64,000 bases of DNA from Acidobacteriota bacterium (GCA_026393985.1 JAPKZB010000006.1:114139-178138), one strand, 5' to 3'. Positions 24,058 to 33,782 are shown, counted from the stretch's first letter. Notes: generated by a model not told the origin, from the sequence alone. Program-made: numbers and translations.

Positions 24058-25200
24058 ATGAAGATTGCAATTGTGTTGGGCCCATTCATGTCTATTCCTC
24101 CGGAAAATAGCGGGGCGGTCGAAAAGGTGTGGTCTAGCTTTGCGGAGAAGTTTGTTGCCTTAGGTCATGAGGTAACTCTGTTCGCCAAGAGGCCTTGCAG
24201 GAGAGAGGTCCAGTCGGTTATTCCTGGCCACGTTGTGTGGATTCCAGGCTTTGAACGATCTCGCATTATCGCGTGGGATATCGTGAGAGATTTCGTCTAC
24301 TCTTGTCGAGTGCTTGCTCGTATGCCGGATGCTGACGTAATTGTGACCAATACATTCTGGATGCCGGTTTTGCTTTCTGTATTTGGCGACAGGGAAAGCA
24401 AGATTTGGGTCAATGTAGATCGTCGACCACGAGCACACTTGGTGCTGTACCTCGGCGCTTCCAAGTTGCGGGTACCGAGCAGTGCAATGCGCGAACTGGT
24501 GCCCTCATGGCCACGCAGTTTACGCAGCAAAACCATCGTAGTGCCTAATGCTATTGAGTTACAGTACTTTTCTGATTTAAAGGAGAAAGTGGAGGGTTGT
24601 ATGCCCGTGATCACTTTTGCCGGTCGCCTTCACCCCGAAAAGCAAGTACACCTTGTCGCTGCGGCATATCGGAAAGTTCGCGATTCAGGTGTGGACTGCA
24701 GGCTCGAATTGATCGGGTCCGCCGAACCTGCACTCGGTGGTGGGGGCGAGAGCTATCTTTCGGACATTCGCTCCGCCGCAGGGCCGTATCCAATCTCAGA
24801 GGTTGGATATCTTGCAGATAAGGCTCAACTAGCTAACTTCTTAGGAAAGGCGCACCTGTTCGTGTACCCGAGCGCGAAAGATAGCGGGGAGACCTTTGGC
24901 GTGGCGCCACTAGAAGCGATGGCGGCGGGCTGCGTCCCGATCGTTTCGGCTCTAAAGTGTTTTTCAGATTTTGTTCGAAATGGTGTCAACGGCTATGTTG
25001 GCGACTTCACTGGCCCAGAGGCGGCCGATAGCCTTGCTTCGGTGATCTTGGGCGCTCTTGCTCTCCCCGGCAAACTCAACGCGATGTCGAGAGAGGCTAG
25101 GCTGTCCGCTGCACAATTTGGTGTATCTGCGATCTCGGAAAGGGTTTTGTGTGAGTTTGAGAAGTTGTTGTCTGATGATGGAGAGGTTATCGTAGAATGA
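24058..25200 (+). CDS. Family 4 glycosyltransferase (second of a tandem pair)
   Basis: A 380-residue GT-B enzyme. MKIAIVLGPFMSIPPENSGA, VITFAGRLHPEKQVHLVAAAY and GETFGVAPLEAMAAGCVPIVSA mirror the upstream gene, including the unusual N-terminal GPF-[LM]-S-[VI]-PP motif. ATG 24058 aligns with the start chosen for that gene. The pair probably arose by tandem duplication and now may add successive sugars. The stop overlaps the next start as ATGA. Confidence 0.88.
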   Translation: MKIAIVLGPFMSIPPENSGAVEKVWSSFAEKFVALGHEVTLFAKRPCRREVQSVIPGHVVWIPGFERSRIIAWDIVRDFVYSCRVLARMPDADVIVTNTFWMPVLLSVFGDRESKIWVNVDRRPRAHLVLYLGASKLRVPSSAMRELVPSWPRSLRSKTIVVPNAIELQYFSDLKEKVEGCMPVITFAGRLHPEKQVHLVAAAYRKVRDSGVDCRLELIGSAEPALGGGGESYLSDIRSAAGPYPISEVGYLADKAQLANFLGKAHLFVYPSAKDSGETFGVAPLEAMAAGCVPIVSALKCFSDFVRNGVNGYVGDFTGPEAADSLASVILGALALPGKLNAMSREARLSAAQFGVSAISERVLCEFEKLLSDDGEVIVE

Positions 25201-26069
25201 CATCGCCAGAGACGCCGCTTATTGGGGTGATCATCCTAACCAAGAACGAGGGCATACATATCGAGCGCGCAATACGCTCTATCGTGGAACAACGTGTTCG
25301 GGTCCTTGTTATTGATTCCGGTAGTACGGACGCCACAAGGGAGTTGGCGGTCGCGTTAGGCGCGACGGTCATCGAACGCCCCTTTCGGAACTATGCTGAT
25401 CAGTTTCAGTTTGGCATTGATAACTTTCCATGGGAAGTGGATTGGTTGGTTCGTCTAGATGCTGATGAGTTTGTTGAGCCTGGCTTTGTTTCCGAACTGG
25501 TTTCAAGGATTAGAGAGTGCGATAGCGATGTAACCGCTTTCGTGGTGAAAAGAAAAATGTATTTTTTGGGTCGTTGGATTCGGTATGGCGGAATGCATCC
25601 CCTTTGGATGCTCAGGGTCTGGCGACAGGGGATGGGTAGAATCGAAGGCCGCTGGATGGACGAGCATATCCTTGTGCGTGAAGGTACAGTGGCACGGCTT
25701 CAAAGTTCAATTGTCGATGATAACCGCAAGGGATTGGGGTTTTTCGTAGAGAAGCATGTCGGTTATTCGGAGCGCGAAGCACGGGATCTAGGTGTCCAAA
25801 GCACGAGAACCACTGACGTTGGTCTTGTCGGACAAGCACTAATGAAACGCAGACTAAAGGGCGTTTACGCTGGATGCCCGCTCTTGTTCCGCGCCTTTGC
25901 ATTCTGGGCCGTCCGGTACTTTATCCTATTTGGATTTTTAGATGGATACCCTGGTTTGATTTATCACTTTTTGCAGTGTTGTTGGTATAGATTCCTTGTA
26001 GATGCCCGACTCTTCGAGGTTGCCCAAGTTTCGGCTACGTTACAAGACAGCCGAGGGTCTCAACGTTGA
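25197..26069 (+). CDS. Family 2 glycosyltransferase (WaaE/KdtX-like)
   Basis: A 290-residue GT-A protein. LIGVIILTKNEGIHIERAIR, VRVLVIDSGSTDATRELA and WLVRLDADEFVEP (D-x-D) are typical of the WaaE/lipooligosaccharide beta-1,4-glucosyltransferase group. RYGGMHPLWMLRVWRQGMGRIEGRWMDEHI matches the following conserved block. C-terminal hydrophobic helices (RAFAFWAVRYFILFGFLDGYPGLIYHFLQ) suggest membrane attachment. ATG 25197 is coupled to the preceding stop. Confidence 0.9.
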   Translation: MTSPETPLIGVIILTKNEGIHIERAIRSIVEQRVRVLVIDSGSTDATRELAVALGATVIERPFRNYADQFQFGIDNFPWEVDWLVRLDADEFVEPGFVSELVSRIRECDSDVTAFVVKRKMYFLGRWIRYGGMHPLWMLRVWRQGMGRIEGRWMDEHILVREGTVARLQSSIVDDNRKGLGFFVEKHVGYSEREARDLGVQSTRTTDVGLVGQALMKRRLKGVYAGCPLLFRAFAFWAVRYFILFGFLDGYPGLIYHFLQCCWYRFLVDARLFEVAQVSATLQDSRGSQR

Positions 26070-26314
26070 AGTACGCTTGGCGTTTCTTTGGTATCAGCTG
26101 ATGCGCTAGATGAGCGTATATCGCTATTTAGATATTGCCACTGACGGATGGCGGGTCAGGGCAGCAGCTGCATATGAGCCTATTTTCGGGAATCGGGTTG
26201 CCCGTAAGCTATGGATCGATTTGGTTGTTTTCGACAAAAGAGCCGGGGGATTAAAGTCGTTCGGTCCCAGCCCGCGGATGATCTCGTTGAGTTTCTAGTA
26301 ACAATGGAGAACAT

Positions 26315-27130
26315 ATGCTATTGGTTTTGAGCGAACTTATCAGCGCTAAAGTGGATAAGCGGGTTAAAGACCTTGAAAGGCGACTGATTGAATTTTATCA
26401 GACCGATGCTCAGTATCCTGCCTATCTGACCCCTCCTTCCAAGAACTGTTGGCATCAAGTAATACTATCCTCTATCCTTCGAAAAATTGACGATACCAAG
26501 GATCGAAAGATACGTGTTTTGGAAGTTGGAGCAGGATCGACTACCTTCTTGTCGTGCCTCGGCGAAATTGAGGATAGGGTAGAGTTCGTGGCGCATGATA
26601 TTACCGATCGTAATCGATCGTACCTTTCATCGCACTCTCACCGCTCTGTCTTTGGTCCGCTTGAAGAGCTCGAAGAGGTAGGGAAGTTCGACATTATCTT
26701 CTCGCTCTTCGTGATGGAACATCTAGTTCGGCCGCTTGAGCACTGTAGGCTCATCAGCAAAATGTTGATCAAGGGTGGGTCGCATATCGTTGTGTGTCCG
26801 AGATACGACCTCCCAGGTTATGTTTGCCCGTCGTTGCGCCGGGTTGGCGTGTTCGGAGTCGGCTTTGCGGAAATGCGTGCAAAGGCCTTGCTGTTGGGCT
26901 TGATTTGCTCTTTGCGAGCCGGTTACCTTGTCAACGCCAATCCGGCAGTACTGCGAGGCGCGTGGTTTAGGGATGCTGACGCGGTTCACCTGGTATCGGG
27001 CGTGCTATTGGATCGTTGGCATCGCCGGAATCGCTTCTCGATACTACGGCCCAAGCTAGAGTATTTCGGCGACGGCAATGCCTTGTTTCGGCGGTTGTGC
27101 GTGCTGGTGAGGGAGTATGTCCTCCGCTAG
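26315..27130 (+). CDS. Class I SAM-dependent methyltransferase
   Basis: A 271-residue protein. IRVLEVGAGSTTFLSCLGE (motif I), VEFVAHDITD (strand 2), FDIIFSLFVMEHLVRPLEHCRLISKMLIKGG (motifs II/III) fit the Methyltransf_11/23 type acting on small molecules or glycans. GGAGA lies 7 nt before the ATG. The basic C-terminal part is probably membrane-associated. Location among glycosyltransferases suggests glycan or lipid-linked sugar methylation. Confidence 0.8.
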   Translation: MLLVLSELISAKVDKRVKDLERRLIEFYQTDAQYPAYLTPPSKNCWHQVILSSILRKIDDTKDRKIRVLEVGAGSTTFLSCLGEIEDRVEFVAHDITDRNRSYLSSHSHRSVFGPLEELEEVGKFDIIFSLFVMEHLVRPLEHCRLISKMLIKGGSHIVVCPRYDLPGYVCPSLRRVGVFGVGFAEMRAKALLLGLICSLRAGYLVNANPAVLRGAWFRDADAVHLVSGVLLDRWHRRNRFSILRPKLEYFGDGNALFRRLCVLVREYVLR

Positions 27131-27550
27131 GTTACGCGCGTCTGTCACGTTCAGTTGCGAGGATCGGTTCGGCGATGAATTTACGGCGGGAAGATCTGAA
27201 GTTTTGAAAGTGGTTGTCATGGAGGAGCGTGCTTTGACCTTTAATCTTATGCCGTAAGTGTTGATTGTGAAGTCACACGGGTATCGATTTGTTTTACAAG
27301 TCCGTTCGATTCGAAGGAGGTACTGCTCTTCGATCCGATCATCTGTTGAATTAGGCGCTTGGTCGGCCTGAATAGTGTCGCTCACTGATTGAGCTTACCA
27401 GCCAAGGATAACGGTATGCGGGAGTGGCCTTTGCTAGTGAGTATTTGTAAAGGTGATGTTGTACAAAGTGGCGCTCAATCCTTGTAAGGGAAGTTGCCCG
27501 ATGGTGTCTTTGTGTTGCGGCCAGAATGGTGTGGGATAGAGAGGCTGGTG
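27131..27550. other. Non-coding gap between methyltransferase and last glycosyltransferase
   Basis: No open frame with recognisable protein character is present. The AT-rich stretch could hold a promoter for the following gene, but no box pair was convincing. Confidence 0.4.
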
Positions 27551-28717
27551 GTGATTTATTTTATAAATCAGTACGGTTGGCCGGATGGCGCGGCTACAGG
27601 ACAGATTCTATGCGATGTATTGAGGGCAGCCCCTAACAGCAAACGTTTAGTACTTGTTCAAAGCGCGGTGCCCTATATTGCTGTTGCGGATAATCGATCT
27701 CCCCCTCCAGGAAAGATTCGCAGGCTTTGGGCACCAAGGCTCAAACGTGAGAAGACGTTTACAAAGTGTGTTGGGTTCTTGTCGTTTTACCTGCAGACGA
27801 TGTTCGTGTTGCTACTAAGGGAAACCTCAAGTGACGTCGTTGTAATGACGACGCCCCCTTTCTTGAATTGGTTGGGGGCCATCTCTAAGGTCGTTCGTGG
27901 TGGACGATTGATTGTTTGGGAGATGGACCTCTATCCCGAGATTCTTTTCTCTACCGGTCTGATTTCTGACAAACGGCTGTTAGGGCGTTGTTTGGGTCGA
28001 GTCACCCGTTGGGCGAGGGGCCATACAGACTTGGCGGTAGTACTTGGGCCTTGCATGGGGGCGTTACTGACAAGAGGTGGTTCGGTGGCCGGACGTTTCG
28101 GTGAGTTGCAGAACTGGGCAGACGGGAAGGAGTTGTATCCTATTCAGGTACCTGGTACTGGTTCCTCGTTAAGGTTGCTTTATTCAGGTAATCTTGGCAT
28201 CGCTCATGACGTCGAGACTATCGAAAGGACGCTGGCTTTGCTTGACGAGCCTGCTATAGAGTTTGTCTTTGCGGGTGGCGGCATCGGCATGGCGCGGATT
28301 AGGGGGCTAGATTCGATATTCGTGCGATTCCAGGGACCCTGCTCATACAGCGAATTGAACGCAGTACTTAATTCCGCCGATATCGGCTTAGTGACGCAAA
28401 CGCGGGCCAGTCTGGGCTGTGTGGTGCCGAGCAAGTTTTACGGTATACTGGCAGCTGGGCGGGGGGTGCTCTATATTGGCCCGGAAGAGTCGACAGTGGC
28501 GCGGGTGATCCATGAGACCGGCTGCGGCTGGATCGTCAAATTGGGCGATAGCGAGGGCCTTGCTCGGCTGATATGCAAACTGCACGCCGATAGGGCCCGA
28601 GTACGGGAGGTAGGAGCGCGTGCACGGCACGTGTTTGAGGAGCGGTTTACGCGAGAGAAGGGCGTCGCCCGCTTTTGGCAACTGCTGGCGGGCCTCGACG
28701 ATAAGATGACAAATTGA
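27551..28717 (+). CDS. Family 4 glycosyltransferase (WbuB-like)
   Basis: A 388-residue GT-B enzyme. VIYFINQYGWPDGAATGQIL is the start of the WbuB/colanic-acid type GT4 proteins. VVVMTTPPFLNWLGAI and LIVWEMDLYPEILFSTGLI follow, then LRLLYSGNLGIAHDVETI and VVPSKFYGILAAGRGVLYIGPEES. The open frame begins at 27494, but GTG 27551 with GAGAGG 7 nt upstream gives the normal family N-terminus. It is the last gene of the AT-richer cluster. Confidence 0.86.
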   Translation: MIYFINQYGWPDGAATGQILCDVLRAAPNSKRLVLVQSAVPYIAVADNRSPPPGKIRRLWAPRLKREKTFTKCVGFLSFYLQTMFVLLLRETSSDVVVMTTPPFLNWLGAISKVVRGGRLIVWEMDLYPEILFSTGLISDKRLLGRCLGRVTRWARGHTDLAVVLGPCMGALLTRGGSVAGRFGELQNWADGKELYPIQVPGTGSSLRLLYSGNLGIAHDVETIERTLALLDEPAIEFVFAGGGIGMARIRGLDSIFVRFQGPCSYSELNAVLNSADIGLVTQTRASLGCVVPSKFYGILAAGRGVLYIGPEESTVARVIHETGCGWIVKLGDSEGLARLICKLHADRARVREVGARARHVFEERFTREKGVARFWQLLAGLDDKMTN

Positions 28718-28882
28718 GAGTGTGTTCGGGAAGACCGCAGAAAACATCTGTTTATCCTGTGCGTGGGTCACCAGGAGAGATTAAGCACTGGACACTATTG
28801 CAAGTGGTTCGGTGGGTTGTTAGGTTGCGCATTTCCAGATACGGCTGCTGTGCCGATTGTTTGAATCTGGGTCAGTTGTACT

Positions 28883-30325
28883 ATGGTTTCCGTGGCATTC
28901 GTGGCGCTTACTGTGTGTGGGTTTGCTTTTGTCATCACTCCGCTGGCGTGGAGGTTTGCCATTCGCCGCGAGGTGGTTGATACCTGCGACCACGGCCAAA
29001 TTCGGGGCGCGGAAGCTGCACCGTTTTCGGATTCCGTGGCTGGGCGGCAGTGCGATTTTCGTTGGCTACAGCATTTCGTTTCTCGTCTTGATAGCTTCGC
29101 CGTTGAGCGGTGGGAGGCTTGTCGGGAACGAGCCAGGGCTGGTAGCGTGACCGCCTCCGGCTGCTTTGCTGATCAGGTTTCTGCTACGACATTGGCTCGC
29201 CGCGGGGGCGCGGCTGATGTGGTGGGGATGACGCTCGACGGGATTGGTGGCTACGATCTGCCCAGCTGGGCCGAGCTGCCCGTGACGTTGGTTTGACTGG
29301 TGCTGGTGACGAACGCCGTCAACTTGATTGACGGCATGGATGGCCCGGCGAAGGGGGGTGGTGTTGTTCGCGGCTTTGACCATGCTTACCGTGGCGTTGC
29401 TAGCGGGGAATGTGCCGCTGGCGATGGTGACCGCGCCGCTTGCGGGGGCGCTGCTCGGGTTTCTGCGGCATAACCTTAACCCGACGACCATCTTTCTGGG
29501 CGATTACGGGTGCTCGCAGATCGGCTGTTGGTAGGGTGCTTCGGGATTATCTGGAGCCAAAAATCGGAGAGGCTACTGGGGGTGTCTGAACCCCGTTGTA
29601 GGCGCTGGCCTTTGCGCTCCTGGATGATGCGCTGACCTTGGTGCGCCACTTGTTTAAGAGGGATAGTATTTTGGGGGCCGATCGGCGCCATATCTATCTC
29701 CCGGCAGTGGCACTTGCTGATGCATAAGGGTTTTCGAGTTCGGCAGGCAGCGCTGCTGCTGTATGCCGTGGCTCTTTTGCGGGCTATCTTAAACCTAATC
29801 AGCTCGATAACACAGGATTCGTACGCCGGGGTGGCGTTTTTTATTCTCTGGTAGGTGCTCTTCTGCGCCGTGACTTGGATGGGCGCACAGGGCTTGGGAT
29901 TTGTGGGGATCAAAATGGTCGGACGATTACTGATTCGCGGTGGAGTTCGAGGGATGCGGCTGGTCCGGTTGGCGCTGAGGAGCTACCCGGAGAGCACGAT
30001 GACGTTGGGGGATGCGGCCGGGGCTTGGAAGTTGGTGCAGGAGACGGCCCGGGAGATGGCATTCCATCGAGTCGTTGGGAAGGTGGCGGGAACGGCGTGC
30101 GAGGCGCGTGTGCGGGAGGAGGTGAGCTGGGAGCAGTGGACCGCGCAGCTGCCTACTTTGGGGGATCGGGGTGAAATGGGGATCGGGTGAAGTTAAGCCG
30201 GCCGTTTGCTGTGACGTTGCACTAGGCGGCGATGGGGCTGTTTGCGGATACGCTGCCGGGAACGCATCTGGAGAAGTGTAAAAGTCGGGAGGGCGGGGAG
30301 CGGAAGCGGGCGACGGGGGGCGTAG
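28883..30325 (+). pseudogene. Decayed second copy of the WecA/MraY-like phosphoglycosyltransferase gene
   Basis: Across about 1.44 kb, pieces in different frames match the intact gene at 31639 in order: RKLHRFRIPWLGGSAIFVGY, TNAVNLIDGMDG, PLAGALLGFLRHNLNPTTIF, RVRQAALLLYAVAL, TQDSYAG, VLFCAVTWMGAQGLG, and the C-terminal block VQETAREMAFHRV. There are in-frame stops (a TGA where the intact copy has Trp before the LTNAINL block; a TAG near 29532) and several frameshifts. Even the end region LHLEK and a mutated terminator are recognisable. It is a whole-gene duplicate now dead. Confidence 0.88.
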
Positions 30326-30484
30326 GAAGATGTGTCGTGAGAAAGTGGCCGAGAAACGGTAGACGGGCCCTTTTTTGCGTTTGGGGGAGCCCTCGCAGCG
30401 GGCGGGACGCGCGGGATGTCGCTTGGGGCGGGATGGGCGGGGCCTGCGGGTGGTTTGACGTCAAATGGCTCAGGAGCTAACAGT

Positions 30485-31576
30485 ATGAAGAAGGCCTTGC
30501 TTACCGGGGTGACCGGGCAGGATGGATCGTACCTGGCGGAGCTGTTGCTCCAGAAGGGGTACGAGGTGCACGGGATTAAACGGCGCGTGTCGATGCTCCA
30601 CACGACGCGGGTGGATCATGTGTACGAAGATCCGCACGTGGGCGCGGGGCGCTTTCAACTGCACTACGGGGATTTGACGGATTCGTCGAATCTGACGCGG
30701 ATTGTCCACCAGGTGCAGCCGGACGAGGTGTATAACCTGGGGGCGCAGAGCCACGTGGCGGTGAGTTTTGAGACGCCGGAGTACACGACGGACGTAGATG
30801 CCGTGGGGACGCTGCGGCTGCTGGAGGCGATCCGGTTTTTGGGGTTGGAGCGGAAGACGCGGTTTTACCAGGCGTCGTCTTCGGAGCTGTACGGGCTGGT
30901 GCAGGAGACGCCGCAGCGGGAGACGACGCCGTTTTACCCGCGGAGCCCGTATGCCGTGGCGAAGCTGTATGCGTACTGGATCACGGTGAACTACCGGGAG
31001 GCGTACGGGATGTACGCGTGCAACGGCATTCTGTTCAACCACGAGAGTCCGCGGCGGGGGGAGACGTTTGTGACGCGGAAGATTACGCGCGGGATGGCGC
31101 GGATGGCACTGGGCTTAGAGCGTTGCCTGTGGCTGGGGAATCTGGACGCGAAGCGGGACTGGGGCCACGCGAAGGACTACGTGCGGATGCAGTGGATGAT
31201 GCTGCAGCAGGAGCGGCCGCAGGATTACGTGATTGCGACGGGGCGGCAACATTCGGTGCGGGAGTTTGTGCAGTGGGCGGCGGAGGAGGTGGGGGTGACG
31301 CTGCGGTTTGAGGGGGAGGGGAAGGAGGAGCGGGCGGTGGTGGAGCGCGTGGAAGGCGAGAAGGCGCCGGGGATGCGGGCGGGGGATGTGGTGGTGCGGG
31401 TGGATGAGCGGTACTACCGGCCGGCGGAGGTAGAGACGCTGCTGGGGTGCGCGGAGAAGGCGGCGGCGGAGCTGGGCTGGCGACCGGAGATTTCGGCGCG
31501 GGAGATGTGCGCGGAGATGGTGGCGGCGGATTGGGCGGAGGCGCGGCGGGCGGCGGAGCGGACGGTGACGGCTTAG
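30485..31576 (+). CDS. gmd: GDP-mannose 4,6-dehydratase
   Basis: A 363-residue SDR enzyme, full length for Gmd. It has the NADP-binding [11 protein letters not shown] (residues 7-17), the catalytic [10 protein letters not shown] region (Glu134), and [10 protein letters not shown] with Tyr156 and Lys160. [22 protein letters not shown] is diagnostic for GDP-mannose dehydratases. It makes GDP-4-keto-6-deoxymannose, the precursor of GDP-L-fucose, which the fcl gene at 34629 would complete. The C-terminal third is unusually rich in Gly, Ala and Arg codons ending in G. ATG 30485 begins the canonical start [14 protein letters not shown]. Confidence 0.96.
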   Translation: MKKALLTGVTGQDGSYLAELLLQKGYEVHGIKRRVSMLHTTRVDHVYEDPHVGAGRFQLHYGDLTDSSNLTRIVHQVQPDEVYNLGAQSHVAVSFETPEYTTDVDAVGTLRLLEAIRFLGLERKTRFYQASSSELYGLVQETPQRETTPFYPRSPYAVAKLYAYWITVNYREAYGMYACNGILFNHESPRRGETFVTRKITRGMARMALGLERCLWLGNLDAKRDWGHAKDYVRMQWMMLQQERPQDYVIATGRQHSVREFVQWAAEEVGVTLRFEGEGKEERAVVERVEGEKAPGMRAGDVVVRVDERYYRPAEVETLLGCAEKAAAELGWRPEISAREMCAEMVAADWAEARRAAERTVTA

Positions 31577-31599
31577 GGAGGGATCGTTTCCGGGTTTGC

Positions 31600-31620
31600 C
31601 CGCGGCGGGGGACGCCGCGG
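31600..31620 (+). other. Perfect 8-bp inverted repeat between gmd and the WecA-like gene
   Basis: CCGCGGCG at 31600-31607 and CGCCGCGG at 31613-31620 can form a very stable hairpin with a 5-nt loop. It lies 18 bp before the ATG of the next gene. No T-run follows, so it is more likely an mRNA stabiliser or translational element than a terminator. Confidence 0.4.
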
Positions 31621-31638
31621 AGGACAGTGGGTTGCTTT

Positions 31639-33069
31639 ATGTTTTCTCTTGGTCTGCTTGCATTTGTGTCGTTTCTGGTGACGCTGGTGCTGACGCCCTA
31701 TGTGCGCAACGTAGCGTTGCGGCGCAGCTGGGTGGACGCGCCCGATCACGGTAGGGACGGGGCGCGGAAGGTGCACCGGATTCCGATTCCCCGCCTGGGC
31801 GGGGTGCCGATTTTTGTGGCTTACGCGGTGGCGTTCGGGGTGCTGCTGGCGTTGCCGCTGCAGGCGCGCGGGCTGGTGGAGCTGGAGGTGGTGGCGCGGT
31901 TGGCGCCGGCGGTGGTGGTGATCTTCGTGGTGGGGCTGGTGGATGATGTGTGGGGCCTGCCGCCGTGGCAGAAGCTGGTGGGCCAGTTGGCCGCGGCGGG
32001 CGCGGCGCACGCGGCGGGGGTGACGCTGGTGGCGGTGGGCGGGTATGTGCTGCCGGGGTGGGCGCAGTTGGTGGGGACGCTGGGTTGGCTGGTGCTGCTG
32101 ACGAATGCGATCAACCTGATTGATGGTATGGACGGGTTGGCGACCGGGGTGAGCTTGTTTGCGGCGCTGACGATGCTCGCGAGCGCGCTGCTGGGGGGGA
32201 ACGTGCCGCTGGCGCTGGCGACCGTGCCGCTGGCGGGGGCGCTGCTGGGGTTTTTACGGTATAACTTCAACCCGGCGACGATCTTTCTGGGGGATTGCGG
32301 GAGTTTACTGATCGGGTTTCTGCTGGGGTGCTTCGGGCTGATCTGGAGCCAGAAGTCGGCGACGATGCTGGGGGTGACGGCGCCGCTGCTGGCGCTGGCG
32401 ATTCCGCTGCTGGATGTGGCGCTGGCGATTGTGCGGCGGTTTTTGAAGCGGCAGAGCATTTTCGGGGCGGACCGGGGGCATATTCATCACCGGCTGCTGG
32501 ATAAGGGATTGAGTGTGCGGCAGGCGGCGCTGGTGCTGTATGCGGTGGCTTTGGTGTTGGCCGTGTTGAGCCTGGTTAGCTCGGTAACACAGGATTCGTA
32601 CGCCGGGTTGGTGCTGGTGCTGTTTTGCGCGGTGACCTGGATCGGCGTGCAGGGACTGGGATATGTGGAGATCAATATGGCAGGACGGTTGTTGATAGGC
32701 GGCGGATTTCGGCGGATGCTGCTGGGGCAGTTGGCGCTGCGGAGCTACCAGGAGCGGATGAAGGGGGCGGGGAGCGCGGAGGAGGCGTGGGGGATTGTGC
32801 AGGAGACGGCGCGGGAGATGGGGTTTCATCGGGTGGCGTGGCAGGTGGCGGGGACGGAGTGGGAGGCGCGGGTGCGGGAGGAGGTGAGCGGGGCGGAGTG
32901 GACGGCGGAGCTGCCGCTGCGGAACGGGGATTGGGTGCGGGTGAGCCGGCCGTTTGAGTCGACGGTGCACCAGGCGGCGATGGGGCCGTTTTTGGATACG
33001 CTGCGGGGGACGCTGATGGAGAAGAGTAAGGGCTGGGAGCGGGAGAGACGGAGGGCGGCGGGGGCTTAG
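31639..33069 (+). CDS. WecA/TagO-like undecaprenyl-phosphate sugar-1-phosphate transferase
   Basis: A 476-residue polytopic protein of the MraY/WecA (PNPT) family. It has DD at 102-103 in GLVDDVWGLPPW, NLIDGMDG at 159-166, IFLGDCGS with Asp219, and the HIHH motif at 281-284 in DRGHIHHRLLDKGL. It would transfer GlcNAc-1-P or a similar sugar phosphate to undecaprenyl phosphate, initiating the EPS repeat unit. A C-terminal soluble extension of about 130 residues (from about 345) is not part of the catalytic core and is shared with the decayed upstream copy. ATG 31639 is chosen; the frame is open further upstream but overlaps gmd. Confidence 0.92.
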   Translation: MFSLGLLAFVSFLVTLVLTPYVRNVALRRSWVDAPDHGRDGARKVHRIPIPRLGGVPIFVAYAVAFGVLLALPLQARGLVELEVVARLAPAVVVIFVVGLVDDVWGLPPWQKLVGQLAAAGAAHAAGVTLVAVGGYVLPGWAQLVGTLGWLVLLTNAINLIDGMDGLATGVSLFAALTMLASALLGGNVPLALATVPLAGALLGFLRYNFNPATIFLGDCGSLLIGFLLGCFGLIWSQKSATMLGVTAPLLALAIPLLDVALAIVRRFLKRQSIFGADRGHIHHRLLDKGLSVRQAALVLYAVALVLAVLSLVSSVTQDSYAGLVLVLFCAVTWIGVQGLGYVEINMAGRLLIGGGFRRMLLGQLALRSYQERMKGAGSAEEAWGIVQETAREMGFHRVAWQVAGTEWEARVREEVSGAEWTAELPLRNGDWVRVSRPFESTVHQAAMGPFLDTLRGTLMEKSKGWERERRRAAGA

Positions 33070-33084
33070 GGGGGGAAGGAGAAG

Positions 33085-33109
33085 AAAAGGGGCGACGGCC
33101 CCTTTTTTT
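33085..33109 (+). terminator. Rho-independent terminator after the WecA-like gene
   Basis: Stem GGGGC/GCCCC with loop GACG, flanked by AAAA and a run of seven T. It lies 16 bp after the stop codon. A mutated version lies after the decayed copy near 30360-30380. Confidence 0.85.
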
Positions 33110-33242
33110 GCGTTTGGGGGGGATGATGTCCTGTGCCGCTTGGATCAACCCTTGGTTGGCGGTGGCGGTGATGGGTTTTTGTGGGCGGCAGGGGGGGCGG
33201 GGGGCTTCGATGATGGTAGCGAGTTGGGGTTAGTATTCCGAT

Positions 33243-33782
33243 ATGGCGGGAAGCGGAAACCCTTGGCAAGAGGTTCAGCGATTGTTGCCGGAGTTGTTGG
33301 TGGTTCGCGATCTGGAGGGGGTGTTCGCGGGGATTGATCGGCAGCCGGGGGTGTGTGGTGGTTCGGCGCGGGTGGTGAGGACGCGGATTCCGATCTGGCA
33401 GCTGGAGCAGGCGAGGCGGTTGGGGACGACGGAGGCGGAGCTGTTGCAGGCGTACCGTAGTTTGCGGGCGGAGGATCTGGCGAATGCGTGGTGCTATGCG
33501 AGTTCGCACCGCGAGGAGATGGACCGCGAGATGGCGGAGAACGAGGGGCGTAAGTGCCGGGGTTTCTGGCGGACGAGGATTTCTCGTATCTTGTTGTGGC
33601 GCGGTGGCGGGCGAGGGGGTGGGACGTGGCTACGCGACACGAGTTGGGCTGGGGAAATGGGGGGACGACGGAGGGGGCGGTGCTGGATCTGGCGGCTTCG
33701 CTGGGCCGATGTTTGCTGCGTTGTAACCGGCGTGATTTTCTGCGGCTGCACCGGGAGAGGGAGGGGAGGCACGCCGGGATGA
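33243..33782 (+). CDS. DUF433 antitoxin of module 4 with an apparently frameshifted C-terminal extension
   Basis: Residues about 30-100 match DUF433: IDRQPGVCGGSARVVRTRIP, then IWQLEQARRLGTTEAELLQAYRSLRAEDLANAWCYASSHREEMDREMAENEG. After NEG the sequence becomes an Arg/Gly/Trp-rich run with no family character. One extra G in the GGGG run at 33545-33548 would give NEGA followed by TAA and the toxin GTG start, the usual layout. So the last 75 or so codons are probably a frameshift product, or the base call is wrong. Its partner starts at 33554. Confidence 0.75.
   Translation: MAGSGNPWQEVQRLLPELLVVRDLEGVFAGIDRQPGVCGGSARVVRTRIPIWQLEQARRLGTTEAELLQAYRSLRAEDLANAWCYASSHREEMDREMAENEGRKCRGFWRTRISRILLWRGGGRGGGTWLRDTSWAGEMGGRRRGRCWIWRLRWADVCCVVTGVIFCGCTGRGRGGTPG

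Noticed and set aside
26110..26298. A 62-codon ORF between the GT2 and methyltransferase genes
   Set aside because: No ribosome site or family resemblance; it may be a remnant but cannot be supported.
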